This document shows, in pieces, positions 18,268-26,511 of a stretch of 64,000 nucleotides of DNA (the stretch's first letter is position 1; each line of letters opens with the position of its first letter). The notes below the pieces were generated by a model. The model did no database searches, was not told the origin of the DNA, and saw nothing but the letters and a program-made list of their open reading frames with translations. The DNA is taken from contig JAJEHS010000006.1 of the NCBI GenBank assembly GCA_022823605.1, positions 469,001-533,000 of the forward strand, read 5' to 3'. The translations under genes and the position numbers were made by a program. The stretch is from Paracoccaceae bacterium. GTDB lineage: Bacteria; Pseudomonadota; Alphaproteobacteria; Rhodobacterales; Rhodobacteraceae.

Positions 18268-20709
18268 TCACAGAAGCGTAACATAATCGTTCAATATCAA
18301 TTTTTCCTGATTGTTGTCGAACTTGATCAACAACCGATTATTGCTGCTGGCTATTACAGAACCTTTACCAAAAACCTTGTGCAACACCCGATCACCTTCC
18401 GAGATTGAATTGGTTTTATCTGCTTTGGGAGTAAATGATCTCCTCCCGTTTTGAATTTTATTTTGTAGTGGAACGGATCGAGGGCTGACAGATTCCCTAG
18501 AGGCTAATCTTTCCTTGACATAGTGTTCAACATCATCACTCGGCAGTTCATCAATAAATCTGGAGGGAAGCAACCCGGAAATAAATTGTCCTCTGAACAT
18601 GTTTACTTGATTGTATGAAATAACACAAAGTTCTTTTGCTCTGGTAATACCGACATGAGCCAATCTCCGTTCCTCTTCAATTGCTTCCGAAGTTGTTATC
18701 TTTTTGGCTAGTGTTTCCTCTTCCTTGGAGAATTTCATTCCGTCTCCCCCGAGTATCATCCTGGCAAGCGTCTTTCCCAAATTATCCCTGTCTGATTTCT
18801 CCCCTGGCTTTTCCTGGAGTACAAACTTGGCCAAATCAAGAAATCTCCTTCTTTCGAGGGTATTTTTGGGCGGGTTATATAACAGGGACATGGCGAGCTG
18901 GTATACAGAAGGAGAAATTACCTGATATCGCTCTTCAATGGTCCTGCTTAATGGAAGTCCTCCTTCATACCATCCGATAAGATACATGGCCGGATATTCC
19001 GAACCCTTGCAAGCATGCAAGGTCATCAGGGATACCTGATCATTGGAATGATCATCCGGGTCTTCTTCGGTGTTCATTAATCCCGCCTGTTCGATAAACC
19101 CACCCAGAGTTTCATATCGTCCGGCCATATCAGACAACTTTACAACATTGTCAATTCGCTCTTCAAAATTCTCCGGATAGTTCTTCTCCAGGTAATCTCT
19201 ATATCCAATTTCAGATACTAAGGTGTTGATAGAATTGCTTAGTAAAAGTGTCGGATCATTCAGTTTTCTTGATCCTTCTTCCAGAAGTGCTAGAAATTTT
19301 CCCAATTTGGTCGAAGATGCTGTGGCGAGACCTTTATCCAATACCAGTTTTCGTGCTGCTTCAAGATGCGAGATGTTGTGTTCAGAGGCGTAAAGGCGGA
19401 TCTTTTGATGTGTAATCTTTCCTATTCCCCTCGTGGGAGTGTTGATAATCCGTGCCAAACTGAAGTTGTCAAGGGGATTATGACTAACCTTCAGATAACC
19501 CATTACATCCTTGATTTCCTTTCGATCAAAGAACTTTGGACCTCCAATTACCCTATAGGGAATATTCATTTCAAAAAAGCGCTCTTCTATATCAGCCGTT
19601 TCGGCCCATGTTCTGGCTGCGACAGCAATCTCCGAATAGCTAAATTTTCTTCCATTCAACCCGGTTGTTGTCAATTTCCTGATGGCATTTCCAATAAACC
19701 TTGCCTCGGCAAATAACTCATCAAACGCATGGATCCTGACCTTGTTGGCGTGATCTGTATTTGGCAAACCAACCCGAAGTGTTTTATCATGTCGCATGAG
19801 ATTCTGCTTGATCAAACCCACTCCTGCACCAAGGATATGTTTGGTTGAGCGGTAGTTCTCTTCAAGCTTAATAATCTTGGCATCCTTATAATGCTCGGAG
19901 AAATTCAGCATTATCTGGGGTCTGGCTCCCCTCCAACTGTAAATGGCCTGATCGTCATCTCCAACACAACAAATGTTTTTCTTCTTTCTTTGGGTCAAAA
20001 GTCTCAGCAGCTGATATTGGCAAATATTGGTATCCTGATACTCATCCACCATTATGTAAAAGAGTTTATCCTGATAGGTCTTGAGTACATCCGCCTGTTT
20101 GGTAAAAAGAGTGACAACATGAAGAAGCAGGTCGCCAAAATCGACACAATTTGATTGAAGCAATTCCTTCTGATATGTTTGATAGAGATTTTCTGCCCGA
20201 TCCTGGAACAATTCCTTATCCTGCTTTGTTAAATTGGATGGTGTTTTTGCATCATTCTTCCATTTATTGATTTGCCCGGTTAGCATTCTGGGAGGAATTT
20301 CTTCAGGCGTGATTTCTTTTGACTTGAGCAAGTCCTTCACAATCTTGGTTTGATCTTTGTCATCAAGAATGGTGAAATTGCTGTTGAGGCCGATCCGTTC
20401 AGCTTCAATTTTCAGTATTTTGGCAGCCATTGAATGGAAGGTCCCTACCCATGATAATTCCAAGGGATCGATTCCTGTCAAGGATTGGATTCTGTCTTTC
20501 AATTCATTGGCGGCCTTGTTGGTAAAAGTAACTGCCAAAATCTCATATGGTCGGGCCAATCCCAGATTAATAATGTGAGCCAATCTTGTGACGAGTGTTC
20601 GGGTCTTGCCCGTTCCAGCACCAGCTACAATCAGCAAGGGTCCATCTGTACATTTGGCAGCTTCACGTTGAGCTGTGTTTAATCCTTCAAGGTATTTCAG
20701 GTCAGACAT
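18268..20709 (-). CDS. uvrD: UvrD/PcrA-type ATP-dependent DNA helicase
   Basis: UvrD is a 3'-5' superfamily 1A helicase used in nucleotide excision and mismatch repair and in clearing RecA or stalled polymerase. The 813-residue protein has the N-terminal LEGLNTAQREAA Q-motif, Walker A VAGAGTGKTRTLVTR at about residues 28-42, Walker B VDEYQDTN near residue 220, DDDQAIYSWRGA (motif III), and VGITRAKELCVISY (motif VI) near residue 690. The last 45 residues (GDRVLHKVFGKGSVI onward) are the Tudor-like C-terminal domain seen in UvrD/PcrA. It starts at ATG 20709 and has no gene partner. I found no alphaproteobacterial LexA box upstream. Confidence 0.95.
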   Translation of the reverse strand: MSDLKYLEGLNTAQREAAKCTDGPLLIVAGAGTGKTRTLVTRLAHIINLGLARPYEILAVTFTNKAANELKDRIQSLTGIDPLELSWVGTFHSMAAKILKIEAERIGLNSNFTILDDKDQTKIVKDLLKSKEITPEEIPPRMLTGQINKWKNDAKTPSNLTKQDKELFQDRAENLYQTYQKELLQSNCVDFGDLLLHVVTLFTKQADVLKTYQDKLFYIMVDEYQDTNICQYQLLRLLTQRKKKNICCVGDDDQAIYSWRGARPQIMLNFSEHYKDAKIIKLEENYRSTKHILGAGVGLIKQNLMRHDKTLRVGLPNTDHANKVRIHAFDELFAEARFIGNAIRKLTTTGLNGRKFSYSEIAVAARTWAETADIEERFFEMNIPYRVIGGPKFFDRKEIKDVMGYLKVSHNPLDNFSLARIINTPTRGIGKITHQKIRLYASEHNISHLEAARKLVLDKGLATASSTKLGKFLALLEEGSRKLNDPTLLLSNSINTLVSEIGYRDYLEKNYPENFEERIDNVVKLSDMAGRYETLGGFIEQAGLMNTEEDPDDHSNDQVSLMTLHACKGSEYPAMYLIGWYEGGLPLSRTIEERYQVISPSVYQLAMSLLYNPPKNTLERRRFLDLAKFVLQEKPGEKSDRDNLGKTLARMILGGDGMKFSKEEETLAKKITTSEAIEEERRLAHVGITRAKELCVISYNQVNMFRGQFISGLLPSRFIDELPSDDVEHYVKERLASRESVSPRSVPLQNKIQNGRRSFTPKADKTNSISEGDRVLHKVFGKGSVIASSNNRLLIKFDNNQEKLILNDYVTLL

Positions 20710-20820
20710 TTGGCTCCGATCATCGAGTTCCTATTCCATGAATATGTTGCAGTATCATTTTTATCCATAGGAGACATGCAAATTGTATAATTTCAGTTAG
20801 CCATTATTTGGAGGGATTGT

Positions 20821-20853
20821 GTGATAAAGATAGTAATTGTTTTATACCAATAA
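20821..20853 (+). other. Ten-codon ORF with strong ribosome-binding site upstream of terC
   Basis: GTG at 20821 opens a ten-residue frame (MIKIVIVLYQ) ending in TAA at 20853, with GGAGGG at 20810-20815. The terC start at 20904, by contrast, has only a weak ribosome-binding site. It could be a leader peptide or an accident of an AT-rich spacer; nothing beyond the signal sequences supports it. Confidence 0.2.
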
Positions 20854-20903
20854 CTGGATTTGAAATACACATCCTTGGTCTTGAGTTAAAGTAAGTCTGT
20901 AAA

Positions 20904-21656
20904 ATGTATGAATACCTGCCGTTAATCTTCGGCTTCCTGTCCCTTTGTGCCATTGAAATCATTCTGGGCATCGATAATGTTCTGTTTATTTCCATTGCGG
21001 CATCCAAATTGCCAAAGGAAAAAAGACGCAAGGTCAGGATTATCGGCTTGGGTCTGGCCCTGATCTTCAGAATTGCCTTTCTCTTTTCGATTACCTGGCT
21101 TACTACCCTGACCAGGGATGTGATTACCTTTTCCTCATTCCTTGGGCTTGATTTAATGTTGAGCTGGCGGGACATAATTCTCATTGCCGGCGGTTCATTC
21201 CTGATTGTCAAAGCCTCAAAGGAAATATTCAGCCTGGATGAGGAAAAACATGCCCCTACGGTAAAGGGAGTCAGCTCGATTGCAATTATTTTGCAGATAG
21301 CAGTCCTTGATGTTGTTTTCTCGATTGATTCGGTACTGACGGCAATTGGCCTCGTCGAAAATGTGTGGATCATGGTTGCCGCAATTGTTGTGGCAATCAT
21401 AGTCATGCTGATCTCGGCAGAAGGGGTTTCCCAATTTATTGAAAAATATCCTTCCCTCAAAACACTCGGACTTTGTTTTCTTGTTCTGATCGGGGTTTTT
21501 CTAACTGCTGATGGCTTTGGATTGCATATTCACAAGGGATATATTTATTGGGCAATGGCTTTCTCAAGTATCGTTGTCATCCTGAACATTCGACAAAAAG
21601 AAAGGGAATTGGCGCGTGCAGAAAAAATTCAAGCTGAAGTCGAAAGCGGGGAATAA
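20904..21656 (+). CDS. TerC-family integral membrane protein
   Basis: TerC proteins are inner-membrane proteins with about seven to nine helices; members are tied to manganese export and to tellurite resistance. The 250-residue product has the two family hallmarks, an acidic motif EIILGIDNVLFISI in the first helix and DVVFSIDSVLTAIGL in the middle, separated by a charged loop (KLPKEKRRK), plus a charged C-terminal tail. Repeated D-N/S-V elements are thought to form the metal site. It starts at ATG 20904 and appears monocistronic. Substrate is not determinable from the sequence. Confidence 0.9.
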   Translation: MYEYLPLIFGFLSLCAIEIILGIDNVLFISIAASKLPKEKRRKVRIIGLGLALIFRIAFLFSITWLTTLTRDVITFSSFLGLDLMLSWRDIILIAGGSFLIVKASKEIFSLDEEKHAPTVKGVSSIAIILQIAVLDVVFSIDSVLTAIGLVENVWIMVAAIVVAIIVMLISAEGVSQFIEKYPSLKTLGLCFLVLIGVFLTADGFGLHIHKGYIYWAMAFSSIVVILNIRQKERELARAEKIQAEVESGE

Positions 21657-21813
21657 TCATTTGAATGTGGATTTATTGGTTCAGGCAGGATATACAATTA
21701 ATCAGTAACAATTTTTTGTCTGGTTTCAAACAAAATTATCAGTACTTGCTTGAAGCAGACGAATTAGTAAATTAGGTAACTTGTAAACGACTCTATATGT
21801 TTATGGAAATTAA

Positions 21814-21888
21814 GCGGATGTAGCTCAGGGGTAGAGCATAACCTTGCCAAGGTTAGGGCCGTGGGTTCGAATCCCATCGTCCGCTCCA
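21814..21888 (+). tRNA. tRNA-Gly (anticodon GCC)
   Basis: A full cloverleaf is readable: acceptor stem GCGGATG paired with CGTCCGC (one G-U), D-stem GCTC/GAGC, anticodon stem TAACC/GGTTA with loop TTGCCAA and anticodon GCC at 21846-21848, T-arm GTGGGTTCGAATCCCAT, discriminator T and an encoded CCA at 21886-21888. It stands alone between terC and pcm. Confidence 0.97.
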
Positions 21889-21987
21889 TAATTTCGCTGG
21901 TTGGATTAATTAATCGGTAACTATCAGATTTCCATAAAGTTGGTGAGCCTTTACTTGACCGTGATTTGAACCAGGGGAGGCATCTTT

Positions 21988-22644
21988 TTGTCGTGTGATT
22001 TCGAACAACGAAGAATTAACATGGTTGATTGCCAGATCAGGCCATCAGATGTAACCAGGTTTCCCATAATTCAGGCGATGCTGACCATCCCTCGTGAAGA
22101 ATATGTTCCATCATCGAAAAAGGAATTGGCCTACATTGGTGACCATCTGGGCATTGGCCACGACAGGTTTTTGCTGGATCCCAGAATTTTGGCAAAAATG
22201 CTTGATGCCCTTGCTATTCGTTCTGACGAGCTTGTTCTGGATATAGGTTCGGGTCTGGGTTATTCTTCTGCCATTATCGCCTCAATGGCCGAAGCTGTAA
22301 TCTCGCTTGAGGAGGAGGAAGAATTTTCCAGCCTGGCAGAAAATACCTTTGCACTTCATTCTGTTGATAATGCCGTACCTGTATCAGGGCCTTTGGTGGA
22401 AGGTGTGTCCCGTTACAGCCCCTATGATGTAATTACCTGTCAGGGTGGTATTGAAACCGTACCCCAACAGATTCTTGACCAGTTGAAACTGGGAGGAAGA
22501 ATCGGTGCTGTTGTCAATACCGTGCATGGTGGCAAGTGCAGGATTGGTTATAAAACGGAGGGAGGAATTGACTGGCATACTGCCTTTGATGCTGAAGCCC
22601 CCAAACTCAATGGATTCACCAAGACCAGGGAGTTTGTTTTCTAG
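21988..22644 (+). CDS. pcm: Protein-L-isoaspartate O-methyltransferase family protein
   Basis: PCMT enzymes methylate L-isoaspartyl residues with SAM to start repair of damaged proteins. The 218-residue product has NMVDCQIRPSDVT near the N-terminus, the SAM-binding LVLDIGSGLGYSSAIIASMA at about residues 78-97, and a C-terminal LKLGGRIGAVV. This is the shorter alphaproteobacterial variant and lacks the canonical Q-T-I active-site segment of E. coli Pcm, so activity on isoaspartate is inferred, not certain. The start is TTG at 21988 with GGGGAGG at 21974-21980. tolC follows after 23 bases, a pairing that is common in alphaproteobacteria. Confidence 0.85.
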   Translation: MSCDFEQRRINMVDCQIRPSDVTRFPIIQAMLTIPREEYVPSSKKELAYIGDHLGIGHDRFLLDPRILAKMLDALAIRSDELVLDIGSGLGYSSAIIASMAEAVISLEEEEEFSSLAENTFALHSVDNAVPVSGPLVEGVSRYSPYDVITCQGGIETVPQQILDQLKLGGRIGAVVNTVHGGKCRIGYKTEGGIDWHTAFDAEAPKLNGFTKTREFVF

Positions 22645-22667
22645 AAAATCTAACCTTAAAATTATCA

Positions 22668-23999
22668 ATGCAACTTTCAAGATTTTTTCCGAGCAAGACC
22701 CATATTTCGTTCAGTGTAATTTTGCTGTGCCTGTTTGGATCATTTCAAGCAGCTCATTCGGAAAGTTTGGAAGAAGTTTTGATCGCAGCCTACAATAATA
22801 GCTCTCTTTTACAGGGTAACGACTATCTGGTAGCCATTCAGGAAGAGCAGATTACGCAGACTGATGCTGGATCGAAACCCACACTTGCGCTCGATTTAAG
22901 TTCCAATTATCAGGCTTACAGTTCCTCAAGCATGAATAATAATGACAATTCTCTTGGTGGTAGAGTTGAATTGTCGTCGCAATACCCGTTGTTTGATTTT
23001 GGTGCCAATGAATTGGCTGTCGATATCGAGGAAATCAACAAGCAAGTCGTATTATTGAACCGAACTCAGATTGAGCAGACGGTTTTGTTAAATGCTGCCA
23101 ACGCATATCTGGATGTCCTCAAGGCTTATAACCTTCTGGAATTGGAGAAAAACAATCTGAATAGTCTTGAGTCTCAGCTGGAGGCTGCAAAAAGCCGCTA
23201 CGAATTAGGCAATATTTCCCGCACTGAACTAAGTCTGGTCGAATCCCGAATTACTGCAGCAATGGGCAATGTCAGAACGCGTGATGGTCAGGTCGAGATT
23301 GCTCGGGAAATTTTTAACCTAGCAGTAGGCAAATATCCTGATAATTTATCTGCCACCTACTTTGACGTTGAGATTCCAATAAATATTCCAAGTGCCCTGG
23401 AACTGGCCAATCAAAATAATCCAGCTCTGTTACAGGCCAAATTGGAAGTTACAATTACCCAGCAGCAACGTGAACTAGTCAGTATCCAAACGTCGAGACC
23501 ACCAATAAACCTGAGTGGTAGTGCTTCCACTAATCTGAACTTGAGGGAGTTTAATGAAACACCAAGAAATAACCTCACAATTGGTATTCGGACAAGCATT
23601 CCTCTTTATAGCGGTGGTAGATTATCCTCGGCTTTGAGGCAATCAGAACAAAGACTGCAAAAGGCAAGAATTGATTTGAGGCATGAAGCAAAACTCCAAG
23701 AGAATGAAATCGTCAATGCTTGGCATATGCTGGGTATTGCAGAATCCATGATTGATGTAAATCTTCAGCAAAAGGAATATTCCGAGCTGGTTCTCCAGGG
23801 TACCAGGGTTGAAGAATCCCTGGGAACCAAGTCAACTCTGGACGTACTTGAAGCCGAACAGGATTTGCTGTCTGACGAAACCCGACTTGTTGAAGCCGAA
23901 ATAGAAAGGGATTCTGCCAAATTCAACCTGCTTTCCAAGATCGGAATATTGACCTTGGACTATCTTGGTTTGACACCTGAAGTTGTTGCCGAACAGTAG
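22668..23999 (+). CDS. tolC: TolC-family outer membrane efflux/secretion channel
   Basis: TolC forms the outer-membrane and periplasmic channel of type I secretion and RND or ABC efflux pumps. The 443-residue precursor begins with a signal peptide of about 31 residues, with likely cleavage after AHS, followed by SLEEVLIAAYNNSSLLQ and the two OEP repeats, each with long alpha-helical stretches (for example SQLEAAKSRYELGNISRTEL). The ATG is at 22668, 23 bases after pcm. No membrane-fusion protein or dedicated pump is adjacent, so the partner is encoded elsewhere. Confidence 0.93.
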   Translation: MQLSRFFPSKTHISFSVILLCLFGSFQAAHSESLEEVLIAAYNNSSLLQGNDYLVAIQEEQITQTDAGSKPTLALDLSSNYQAYSSSSMNNNDNSLGGRVELSSQYPLFDFGANELAVDIEEINKQVVLLNRTQIEQTVLLNAANAYLDVLKAYNLLELEKNNLNSLESQLEAAKSRYELGNISRTELSLVESRITAAMGNVRTRDGQVEIAREIFNLAVGKYPDNLSATYFDVEIPINIPSALELANQNNPALLQAKLEVTITQQQRELVSIQTSRPPINLSGSASTNLNLREFNETPRNNLTIGIRTSIPLYSGGRLSSALRQSEQRLQKARIDLRHEAKLQENEIVNAWHMLGIAESMIDVNLQQKEYSELVLQGTRVEESLGTKSTLDVLEAEQDLLSDETRLVEAEIERDSAKFNLLSKIGILTLDYLGLTPEVVAEQ

Positions 24000-24013
24000 C
24001 AAATTCCCAATCG

Positions 24014-26302
24014 TTAACCGTTGAGCAAACCCCAAACCCTGGTGGGGGTTAGTGGGGCCTGAACCATCTTTATACCCTTGTCCCACAAGGCATCTTGTAC
24101 CGCGTTTGTAACTGCAGCTAGAGCACCAATAGTACCAGCTTCGCCACACCCCTTCATACCAATTGGATTGTTTATGGAAGGAGTCGGTTCGGAGTGAAAT
24201 TCAATAAAAGGAACATTATCTGCTCTGGGCATGCCATAATCCATGAACGTCCCTGTCAATAACTGACCGTATTCATCGAAACCGACATGTTCCGTCAGGA
24301 TTTGACCAATACCCTGAACAACTCCACCATGAACCTGGCCCTGTGCCAGAATGGGATTGATTATCACTCCAAGGTCATCAACGACCGTGTATTTCACCAC
24401 CTTGGTATATCCTGTTTCAGGGTCGACCTCCACCTCGCAGATATGTGCACCATTCGGAAAGGACTTGTCCCTGATTTCGGTCGTAACTTCAGTGGTAATC
24501 AAATCTTCCCGCTGCTTTGAAATAGCCAATGAACCCGCTTCCATGATCCCAAGAAACTTATTGGATTTTTGATCTTTGAAAGCACCTTCCTCATATTCGA
24601 GCAGACTTTCATCTGTGTCCAGTTCCTCGGCTACAAATGGCTTGAATTTTTCTATCATTTTATCGGCTGTACCATTGATGGACGTCCCCTGGGTCGTGAC
24701 CGATCTGGACCCGCCGGTACCTCCACCGGTTTTTATCAAGTCGCTGTCACCCTGGACGATTCTGATCTTGTCAAAGGGAATTCCCGATCTTTCGTGGAGT
24801 ATCTGTGAATAGGCAGTTTCATGCCCCTGCCCATTTGATTGGGTCCCGACATAGACATTGACCATGCCATCCTCACAAAACTCCAGTTTGGTTGTTTCGC
24901 TGGGATCCCCCAGAATGGTTTCAATGTAATAGCAAATCCCCAAACCCCGCAATTTATTACCTTCTCGGGATTGTTCTTTTCTTTTGTCAAACCCGGGTAT
25001 ATCGGCTTCAACTACAGCTCTGTCCATGACTTTTTCAAAATTGCCAACATCGACCGTTTCATGGGCGAAATTCTTGTAGGGAAACTGGCTGGGCTTGATA
25101 AAATTTCTGCGCCTGAGCTCGATGGAATCAATGCCCAATTCACGAGATGCATGATCAATCAATCTCTCCATGACAAAGATGCCTTCAGGCCTCCCTGCAC
25201 CCCGATAGGCATCAACCGGTGCCGTATTGGTGAAGATCCCGGTTACCTCAAAATAGATATTGGGAATATCATAAACGCCTGAAATTACTTTTCTAAACAA
25301 ATCGGTTTGAATGAATTGTGCATAATAGGAGTTATATGCACCAATGTTACAATGAGTGATGACACGATAACCAACAATTTTGTAGTTGTCATCAAAGGCT
25401 GCTTCGACTCTTGTGGTCAGGTCTCTTCCACCATTGTCATTCAGCATGGCCTCTGATCTGGTTCCCATCCAATGGATTGTTTTATCCAACATCTTTGCTG
25501 ATTGAGCCACTGCAAAGTTTTCAGGGTAGTTGAATCCCTTCATTCCAAATCCGCCACCAACATCCGGGGTGGTTACCCTCACCTTGTCCTCAGTCAAACC
25601 AAGCAGGTTTGCCAGCTCATCCTTGCCAACCCAAACACCCTGTCCGTTCATGCACATGTGAAGCCTGTTGTTTTCCCATTCGGCAAAACACCCCCTTGGC
25701 TCAATCGAATTGGCTATGACCCTGTTGTCATCCACCAGAAGCGAAACAACATGCGGAGCCTCGCTGAAGACCTTGTCCACGGCTTCCTTGTCACCCTTGG
25801 CCCATTGGAATGAAATGTTGCTCGGTGCCTCATCATGCAAATCCTCGCCACCTGGTTCGAGAGCCAGATGAGCATCCAATTCCTCAAAATCAAACTCGAT
25901 CAACTCGGCCGCATCCTTGGCCTGATTTATTGTTTCGGCAATTACAATGGCAACAGGTTCACCGACAAAACGCACCTTTTCTTCGGCCAGAATTGTTCGT
26001 GCCGGATCCGGAATCTTGGAGCCCTTGCTGGGCAATAGCTCGGCAACCATTCTGTTTTTCATGCCTCCTGCAACCAGGTCCTGTGCGGTATAGACCGCCA
26101 CAACACCAGGTGACGCCTTGGCGTCAGTTACGTCAAGCATTGTTATCTTGGCATGGGCAACAGGTGACAGAAAAAAATGTGCATGGAGACTTTCTGCAGG
26201 TTTGATGTCGTCGACATAACTCCCCTCACCCTTGAGAAATCGGGAATCTTCCCTTCGTTTAACACCTTGACTAATCCCAAACTTTGACATTGATGAACTC
26301 AC
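24014..26302 (-). CDS. Molybdenum hydroxylase large subunit, form II CoxL-like (xanthine dehydrogenase family)
   Basis: The 762-residue protein belongs to the molybdopterin-binding large subunits of the aerobic CO dehydrogenase and xanthine dehydrogenase family. The N-terminal part has GISQGVKRREDSRFLKGEG and the a/b hammerhead region; the cofactor-binding part has GGGFGMKG, the active-site loop AYRGAGRPEG near residue 365, GQGHETAYSQI and a C-terminal GMKGCGEAGTIGA. The loop AYRGAGR is the form II type, not the AYXCSFR loop of true form I CO dehydrogenase, so the substrate is unlikely to be CO alone. Neither the FAD medium subunit nor the 2Fe-2S small subunit is adjacent. The gene converges on tolC and is divergent from valS. 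Confidence 0.9.
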   Translation of the reverse strand: MSSSMSKFGISQGVKRREDSRFLKGEGSYVDDIKPAESLHAHFFLSPVAHAKITMLDVTDAKASPGVVAVYTAQDLVAGGMKNRMVAELLPSKGSKIPDPARTILAEEKVRFVGEPVAIVIAETINQAKDAAELIEFDFEELDAHLALEPGGEDLHDEAPSNISFQWAKGDKEAVDKVFSEAPHVVSLLVDDNRVIANSIEPRGCFAEWENNRLHMCMNGQGVWVGKDELANLLGLTEDKVRVTTPDVGGGFGMKGFNYPENFAVAQSAKMLDKTIHWMGTRSEAMLNDNGGRDLTTRVEAAFDDNYKIVGYRVITHCNIGAYNSYYAQFIQTDLFRKVISGVYDIPNIYFEVTGIFTNTAPVDAYRGAGRPEGIFVMERLIDHASRELGIDSIELRRRNFIKPSQFPYKNFAHETVDVGNFEKVMDRAVVEADIPGFDKRKEQSREGNKLRGLGICYYIETILGDPSETTKLEFCEDGMVNVYVGTQSNGQGHETAYSQILHERSGIPFDKIRIVQGDSDLIKTGGGTGGSRSVTTQGTSINGTADKMIEKFKPFVAEELDTDESLLEYEEGAFKDQKSNKFLGIMEAGSLAISKQREDLITTEVTTEIRDKSFPNGAHICEVEVDPETGYTKVVKYTVVDDLGVIINPILAQGQVHGGVVQGIGQILTEHVGFDEYGQLLTGTFMDYGMPRADNVPFIEFHSEPTPSINNPIGMKGCGEAGTIGALAAVTNAVQDALWDKGIKMVQAPLTPTRVWGLLNG

Positions 26303-26511
26303 ATTTCTGAAAATAACGGAAAATATCTACCTAACTATAGTTCTATGACATACGGACATGACAATAACAATAAATAGGAATTTGTTGCAATATGAACATA
26401 GAGAAAAGTGGAAATAACTTATTTTAGGTTTATATACATTCCCCAGTAAATTTAGCCAGTACCCCGCATCGAAAATTAGCATAAGTTTTTCAGAGAAGTC
26501 ATAATTGCACA

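Noticed and set aside
20804-21460. 218-codon minus-strand ORF antisense to terC
   Set aside because: It is fully antisense to a clear TerC protein, has low-complexity Ile/Ser/Thr composition as expected from reading hydrophobic codons in reverse, and has no ribosome-binding site.
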